A DNA stretch of 64,000 nt from Lactuca virosa. Lineage: Eukaryota; Streptophyta; Magnoliopsida; Asterales; Asteraceae. Location of the stretch: contig CAKMRJ010005634.1 of assembly GCA_928212115.1 (NCBI GenBank), forward strand, positions 121,798,324-121,862,323, read 5' to 3'. Numbering within the stretch: the stretch's first letter is position 1; each line of letters opens with the position of its first letter. Shown here piece by piece: positions 58,663 through 64,000 of the stretch. The translations under genes and the position numbers were made by a program. Under the pieces are notes generated by a model that saw nothing but the letters and a program-made list of their open reading frames with translations, did no database searches and was not told the origin of the DNA.

Positions 58663-60233
58663 CCAGCTCTTGACCAAGTGTGTGGCTGAAAAATGGTGGG
58701 AAAAGTACTATGGAATGACTAGGTATGGTGGAAGGACAAGGGTGGTTCATGGAATGGGCATGGGGTGGTTGCTTGTGTCATACACTAAAGCAAGGTCAAC
58801 ACTCCACCTCTAAGCCATACCCATTAGATTTTTATTCCTAAGTAAGGATTTTCTTAAAAATATAATTAAATATGAATATTTAGGGTTTATTATGTTAAAA
58901 TACGAGTTTGGGTGAAAATCTCATGTTAAAATCTCGAAAAACGGGCTCAAAACGCTAAAAATATTGGAAACCGGGCAAAAACTGCCAATTTCCGAAGTTC
59001 AGGGCCGGAGGTTCGGTCCTAGCCCTTAGAACCGAAAGTAGAAGAGAAACCGAGAGTAGGGTTCGGCTGCGCAGGGTCGCCTCTCGGACCGAAGGTGCAG
59101 TCCTCTCAGACCGAAGGTAGGAAGGGGAGAGCCGAAGGTCAGGTCTCGGTTCGGAATGGTCAGGGGACCGAAAGTGGAGTAGGAGCCGAAAGTAGCAATC
59201 TAGGACCGAAGGTCAAGATCTCGGACCGAAGGTGGCCTCTCGGTCCCTTAGCAGGTTCGGTTCTCAGGAGGTGGTTTTGGTTCTTAGGAGGTTTCGGTTC
59301 ATTAAGGGAGGTTTGGCTCCTTGAGAGGGTTCGGCTCCTTAGAAGGGTTCGACTCCTTGAGAGGGTTCGGCTCCTTAGAAGGGTTCGGCTCCTTAAGGCT
59401 GTTTTTCGCGTAGACTTCCGTTTTCGAGCGGTTTTCGAGTAAATCGAGGGTCGGGATGCCCCAAGTGATTATAAGAAGTTGAGAGAGATTTCGAGAGAGA
59501 TTTGGGAGAGATTTGACATACTTGGAGAGATTTGGGAGAGATTTCACATACTTGGAGAGATTTCTCGTATAGAGAGAGATTTGGGAAAGATTTCACATTC
59601 TTGGAGAGATTTCTCATATAGAGAGAGATTTGGGAGACATTTCTCATACAGAGAGAGATTTGGGAGAGATTTCACACACTTGGAGAGATTTCTCATTCAG
59701 AGAGAGATTTGGGAGAGATTTCACATACTTGGAGAGATTTCTCATTCAGAGAGAGATTTGGGAGAGATTTCACATACTTGGAGAGATTTGGGAGAGATTT
59801 CACACACATGGAGAGATTTCTCATTCAGAGAGAGATTTGGGAGAGATTTCACATACTTGGAGAGATTTCTCCTAGTTAGAGCGTTTTGGGAGAGTCATAG
59901 TGAAAGAGATTGGGAGAGACTTCTTTTGTGACCTTTTTGAGTGTTTGGCTTCGCAACGCAAGGTTCTTACACTCTGTTAAGCCTTGTTATGAATGTTATA
60001 CGCTCTCGAGGGGTATGGAATAATGTTTTATCGAGTAGATTCATCACTTACTGTGATTAGGGTTTAGAATTTCCGAACACGTGAAAACTCTAAGTGATAC
60101 TTTATATTAAGATTGCGAGTAGTACAATAAGAATCATAATGGAAACCCCAATATACAAGGGTTAGATGAGTTGACCGGTTTGACTTGTTGACTTTAGTTG
60201 ACTTTGACTTGGCAAAAAATTGACGGTTGTCCA
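58663..60233 (-). repeat. Element 3 3' LTR, part B (proximal half)
   Basis: Continuation of 47453-49733 after the element 2 insertion. It shares the layout of the solo LTR at 11400-13079: TTTAGGGTTTATTATGTTAA-type text, a CCGAAGG/ACCGAAAGT-rich zone (59010-59250), GGTTCGGCTCCTTAG repeats (59270-59400), then GAGAGATTTGGGAGAG repeats. It ends GGTTGTCCA at 60233. Confidence 0.85.
59480..59880. repeat. GAGAGATTTGGGAGAG tandem repeats in the element 3 LTR
   Basis: About a dozen units of GAGAGATTTGGGAGAGATTT interleaved with CACATACTTG and CTCATTCAGAGA variants. Same family as 12641-12955. Both translated strands give meaningless repeating peptides. Confidence 0.9.
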
Positions 60234-60268
60234 TCATCCCCCCGTTAGAAAGAATTTCGTCCCGAAAT

Positions 60269-62110
60269 TAGTGTTTCGACTGGGAATTCAAGAATTTGGA
60301 GGAAAGATGGGGGAACTTTTCGTGGTACAAGAAATTGATTATGGCGGGGAACAACCCGCCTGATGTTAAATGACGACCTTGGAATTTCTTATTGTAACTT
60401 GAGCTGAGTCGATTTAAAAGGAGTTATTGTTTTGGAATGATAGTGTATTCTACGTGTGCCTTTATGCTTTCCGCTTTATACTTGATATTACCACTATGAA
60501 TATTTTATAATGTAATTTGTGAGTACCAGTATTACGAATGTTTCAACAAACTGTGACGAAATGTGCATTATAAGTCCTACCAGTTCTTTTATAATCGCTT
60601 GGTGTAAACTAGTCGTATATCATTAAGATTGCAAGGGCATTCGGATGGGTGACCCCCGCCTTAAGCCCACAACCAAACAAGGAACAGGAAATGAGGCAGA
60701 ATCACACATTCTAAGTCCATAGAATCTTAATGATATATGACCATAATGTTTACACTAGCCATCATAGATTCACCAGTAAAAACCCTGCGTTTTTATATAG
60801 ATGATAAGACTTATTCAGGTTTCGCCGTGTTCCCGAGATGCTTTCAACCTTTCTCGAATTTGTACTAAGTCATAAGTGATAACTTCTCCTCAGAGCGCTG
60901 CATAGGGTTTTCTTTAGTGTTTCTCGTTTGATTAGATGGGTAGGGAACATATGGGTTCGGTTTACACGATTAGACTTATTCGGGTGGTAGAACGTTCACT
61001 CGCACTCCTGGGTAGCCTTGTCCCGCAGTTCATGGTAGGACTCGTACCTGGTCCATCCATCATCAACTTGCGTATATAGGTCGTATGTACTTAAGGTTGG
61101 CAAGACAGTTGGATGGGTGACTGTGCCCCAAGTCCACAACCAGACAAGGAACAGGAAATAGGGCGGAAACACACATCCAATGTCCGTAGAATCTTAATTA
61201 TACATTATCCTCGCGTATACACTTAGTGGTGATAGACTAACTGTATTCGTCCCAAGCTTCTGTGCTTGAACCATATCTGCTGCATGCATGACATTCCCGA
61301 AGGGTCTTCTGGAAATACTTGTGGTAAGGTTTCGGAAGGTATAATACTCCTCTGGTGAGTGTTTTGGGGTTTCGCAGCGAGAGATGACCCGAAGGTCTGT
61401 GTCGGATTTGTGTTTATGAGAGACGAAGGTTCCGCTATTCAGTGGGTTAGGTGAAGGGTCCTTTCGTAGCCGTTTAATCGGGAAGGTGAGGACTATACCA
61501 ATCGAAATCGAATGATGACAACAATATCTCTTTAGGTAAAACATGTGTTAAGCTGTATTCGCACGAAATGTTCATTGGAGTGATAGAGTATCTTGTGTTT
61601 CTTTTCAGTGTGTTCCGTTTTGATCGATGTTATTGTTACTGCAATTGTTTCGTATTGATGTTACTAGTACTGATGGTGAGTGTGTTCTGATAGCTAGTAA
61701 TGCTACTTTATATCATGATCCCCGACCGGTCACTCTATGATCGAGTGGTATATGCAAGTCGCTTGTAATTTGGTATTGGTGAAATCGTCGAGTGAGTGGC
61801 TCTACCCTAATCCCACTACTAGACCTGGAACAGGAGTCAAGACGAAATTATTCGCTTTAAGTCTTTAGTATTTTGATTGTAGTTAACCCCGATGTAGGCA
61901 CAAAGTCGTCACAGCTCACCGGTAATGATCCTAAGGTCATATATGAGTGTTTTTGATTTGATTTGAACGAGAGAGTATTTTAACTACTTTTTGAAAGACG
62001 GTAATTTTAGCAAGCATACCAAATTCATTACAAACATATGGTACTCAGACGTTTTTGTCGTTGGAAACATTACAAAAGTCCTAATAAGGTTCCCTTGTTG
62101 CTCCTGTTGG
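60269..62110. other. Noncoding interior of element 3
   Basis: No integrase, RNase H or reverse transcriptase wording on the minus strand. It contains three copies of a module around CCACAACCAAACAAGGAACA (about 60667, 61133 and a decayed one at 61820), each followed by an AATCTTAAT(G/T)ATA word. Confidence 0.6.
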
Positions 62111-62118
62111 TTTGTTCA

Positions 62119-62752
62119 TCACACTCCTCCTGTTCCCCCATCATTCTTCTCAGTTGGACATTCTCTCTTGAAGTGTCCCGTTTCACCGCATAGGTAGCAT
62201 CCTGGGCCTACCCTGGTGTTGGTGGTTGAAGCGAGGTGCTGGGTCTGGTTCCTGCAGAAACGGGGAGTATGTCCGTTCTTGTTGCAGTTTTCACAGTGCA
62301 TCACCCAGCAAGCCCCATTGTGATGGAAAGTTACACTTGTTACATTTTGGGAGTGCTCCCTTATATGGTCTGGCCGGTGCTTGGGTGACAGACCGTGTGG
62401 CTAGTGTCGAGGCATGTGTCGTGACTGGTGTTGTAATGGCAGGTGCAGCCACGGATTGCTGTCTTCCAGCGAATTTTTGAGGTAGGTTACACTTTTTTTC
62501 GTCCCAAAACTTTCGCTTCTTGTTCGTAGGTTTGTGGCCTGAGGCGCCTTTATTGGCAGACACCCGCCGGTGTTCCTGATTGTTACAACGATTTGTATTG
62601 TCGGTACCGCTTCCATCTCTGCTGGCATTGTTAGCATTGAGTTGCTCCATGACGGCTGTCACTGCTGCCGTGACTGCAGCTTGAAAGGTAGCAGGGTCTA
62701 TCTGCAGGATTGCTGCCTTGCTTGTTGGCTGGTTACCTTCTTGTGAAGACAT
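62119..62752 (-). pseudogene. Miniature Gag of element 3 (one frameshift)
   Basis: Starts MSSQEGNQPTSKAAILQIDP at 62752, then the Ala-rich helix FQAAVTAAVTAVMEQLNANN, an Asn-rich link, KKRKFWDEKKCNLPQK, and a Cys/His-rich stretch. A one-base shift at about 62335 is followed by two knuckles (CENCNKNGHTPRFC and CYLCGETGHFKREC) and an end at TEKNDGGTGGV, the counterpart of the element 2 end. The capsid region is again absent. Divergence from element 2 is substantial, so the shortened form was shared by an ancestor rather than being a local deletion. Confidence 0.8.
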
Positions 62753-63299
62753 AATCTATTCTCGGTGTTTCTGCTAACGTTCCTGAGACGGAGTTATGGT
62801 AGTGGGTAGAAGTAGGTTTCATACGGGCGTTAAGCTTTACTCATCTTGGGATCATGTTTGTCTAAACACACTTGGCTGATGAGTTTTGATGGGACCCGAT
62901 GCATTAGTGCTGGTATGATCGCACCCTCATAGGTCTACGAAAAGGGCACCTTTTAACTATGAGGCTTAAAAGGTGAGATGATAGTGAGTCTTGAATAAGG
63001 GTTTATACGTCGGGAGTTATTTATCTTAGTTCTGAGTGTATCATGTTCCGGTTGTTTATGGTGTTCTGAAAACAGTTCATAACGAGAGTCTATATATGAT
63101 AAACTTATGAATTTTAGTAGTATTGCTCCCAAAGAAATAGTACGCATGCCCTTTTTATTTGTATGATTTTAGCATATTTAGTTTTTAGAGGAAGGTTTTG
63201 AGCCTGATGCAGGTCCACACCACATCATTGCAAGAAAAGTTTGGACCGTAAATAAATCTCTCGATTAGTGTAATCACTAACTCGTGGGGTCGGGCCTAC

Positions 63300-63630
63300 A
63301 CATTGAGGGGAGTAACACCAACGCATACTCATAGACCTAATCTACAAGGTCTTGTGAGTAAAATGAACTCTGCTTACGATAATACGTCCCCAAATAGCGA
63401 ATTGCTGTTGCTAATGGCGACTCTATCCCTCGATCAATGCTGCCCAACGGGGCACAAGTTTGATGGAGTCGAGACGGTTCGCGAGAGCCCAGGCTATGTG
63501 AGGAGAGTTGTCGACCTCTGGCTCCACCTCCGAATCTTTTCCTCATCACTCACTAACTCTCCGGGTTCGGAAAGTAGGGGTCTCCTGGTATGTAAGATCT
63601 TGTCGTGATGTCCGTGCGAGAATAGGGGTG
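63300..63630 (-). pseudogene. Remnant of the extra ORF in element 3
   Basis: Minus-strand text reads SYIPGDPYFPNPES followed by a stop, then in another frame EVEPEVDNSP. It matches the beginning of the extra ORF in elements 1 and 2 (GDPYFPN; DSEPEV or SEPEVEN). Further 3' the match is lost. The position 5' of the miniature Gag is the same as in the other two elements. Confidence 0.65.
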
Positions 63631-63639
63631 GAAGAGAGA

Positions 63640-64000
63640 TAATTAATAGACGTCTAATCCTATAATTACTTATAGGGGGTGATCCTTATTAGTCACGTAG
63701 ATAATCACATAGTGCATACCAGTTATACATAATCTGAGATAGAATAGACCTTCGAATAAATGACTCTACTCTAAGTCCACAACCAAACAAGGAACAGGAA
63801 GTAGAGCAATAGTCATAGATTCTGAGTCTATAATATATTTAATTATATAAAACCTTAGCGTATGCACTTAGTCATTATAGACCTACAAATAGGGGTCTTT
63901 AGTTTTCACATAAGTTGGTTATAGTATCACCAAATACTCCTATAGTATTTTAATATTATGTTTGGTTCTTAACGATTTTTTTGTATGGGCGTTGGTAAGT
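63640..64000 (-). other. 5' leader of element 3
   Basis: The CCACAACCAAACAAGGAACA module recurs at 63777, and AATACTCCTATAGTATTTTA at 63932 matches element 2 at 55878, which lies about 390 bp from its primer site. The window ends inside the leader. Confidence 0.6.

Larger units (their letters stand above)
47453..64000 (-). mobile_element. Element 3: Tekay-like LTR retrotransposon, non-autonomous, runs off the window
   Basis: The 3' LTR (minus strand) is split: 47453-49733 and 58663-60233, about 3.85 kb once element 2 is removed. Its left terminus reads TATCACACCCCC, a one-base change from TGTCACAC. The polypurine-tract complement (CATCCCCCCGTTAG) and the hairpin follow at 60234-60268. The interior runs rightwards: about 1.85 kb without domains, a miniature Gag (62752-62119), the extra ORF (about 63630-63300) and leader sequence. 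By comparison with element 2 the primer site and 5' LTR should begin a few hundred bases beyond 64000. Integrase and reverse transcriptase were not seen. Confidence 0.85.

Noticed and set aside
1..64000. tRNA and rRNA genes
   Set aside because: None recognised by eye; the only tRNA-like text (33700-33735) is partial.

Overview
This is nuclear DNA of a flowering plant: spliced genes with GT-AG introns, AT-rich spacers, and long terminal repeat (LTR) retrotransposons with an initiator-Met-tRNA primer site. The gene set is eudicot-like. The LTR families remind me of Asteraceae such as lettuce or chicory, but that is an impression, not something the window proves.

Left, gene-bearing part (1-26 kb). 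It holds a foldback inverted repeat (about 60-880); a seven-exon CemA-like chloroplast envelope gene of the DLDG1 type (+, 1970-5906) with a Tourist-like MITE in one intron; and a 656-bp tandem duplication. That duplication overlaps a terminal-inverted-repeat element carrying a dead fragment of a BCS1-like AAA-ATPase. Next come a solo LTR (9430-13079, perfect 5-bp target duplication), a Raf-like protein kinase gene (+, 14716-16117), a convergent YTH-domain m6A reader gene of the ECT family (-, 17083-20919) with a one-base frameshift in a T run, and an almost complete hAT transposon (21829-25426) with a perfect 8-bp target duplication and a spliced transposase gene. The CemA-like and Raf-like genes lie near each other in Arabidopsis as well (AT4G31040 and AT4G31170, from memory), so this may be a conserved gene neighbourhood.

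Right, repeat-filled part (26-64 kb). It holds a decayed Copia element (-, about 26.4-31.0 kb) abutting a 3-kb LTR of another Gypsy-type element (31022-34091), an uncharacterised stretch, and a 59-bp tandem array. The array has been split by Gypsy/Tekay-type chromoviruses. Element 1 (35397-47266, +) has 2.8-kb LTRs, an extra ORF before gag, and a broken gag-pol that has lost the reverse transcriptase catalytic box. Element 3 (47453 to beyond 64000, -) is entered in its 3' LTR by element 2 (49734-58657, -, target duplication GTTTT).

The most interesting signal is in elements 1-3. All three carry a homologous reading frame of about 207 codons between the primer binding site and gag. Elements 2 and 3 also share a miniature Gag that lacks the capsid region, keeps two or three zinc knuckles, and ends at a matching stop codon. 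Element 2 keeps an intact integrase C-terminus plus chromodomain frame but no reverse transcriptase. This looks like a non-autonomous chromovirus lineage with its own conserved protein set. A short conserved motif, CCTTGTTTGGTTGTGGACTT, recurs in LTRs and leaders, and a perfect hairpin sits beside each polypurine tract.
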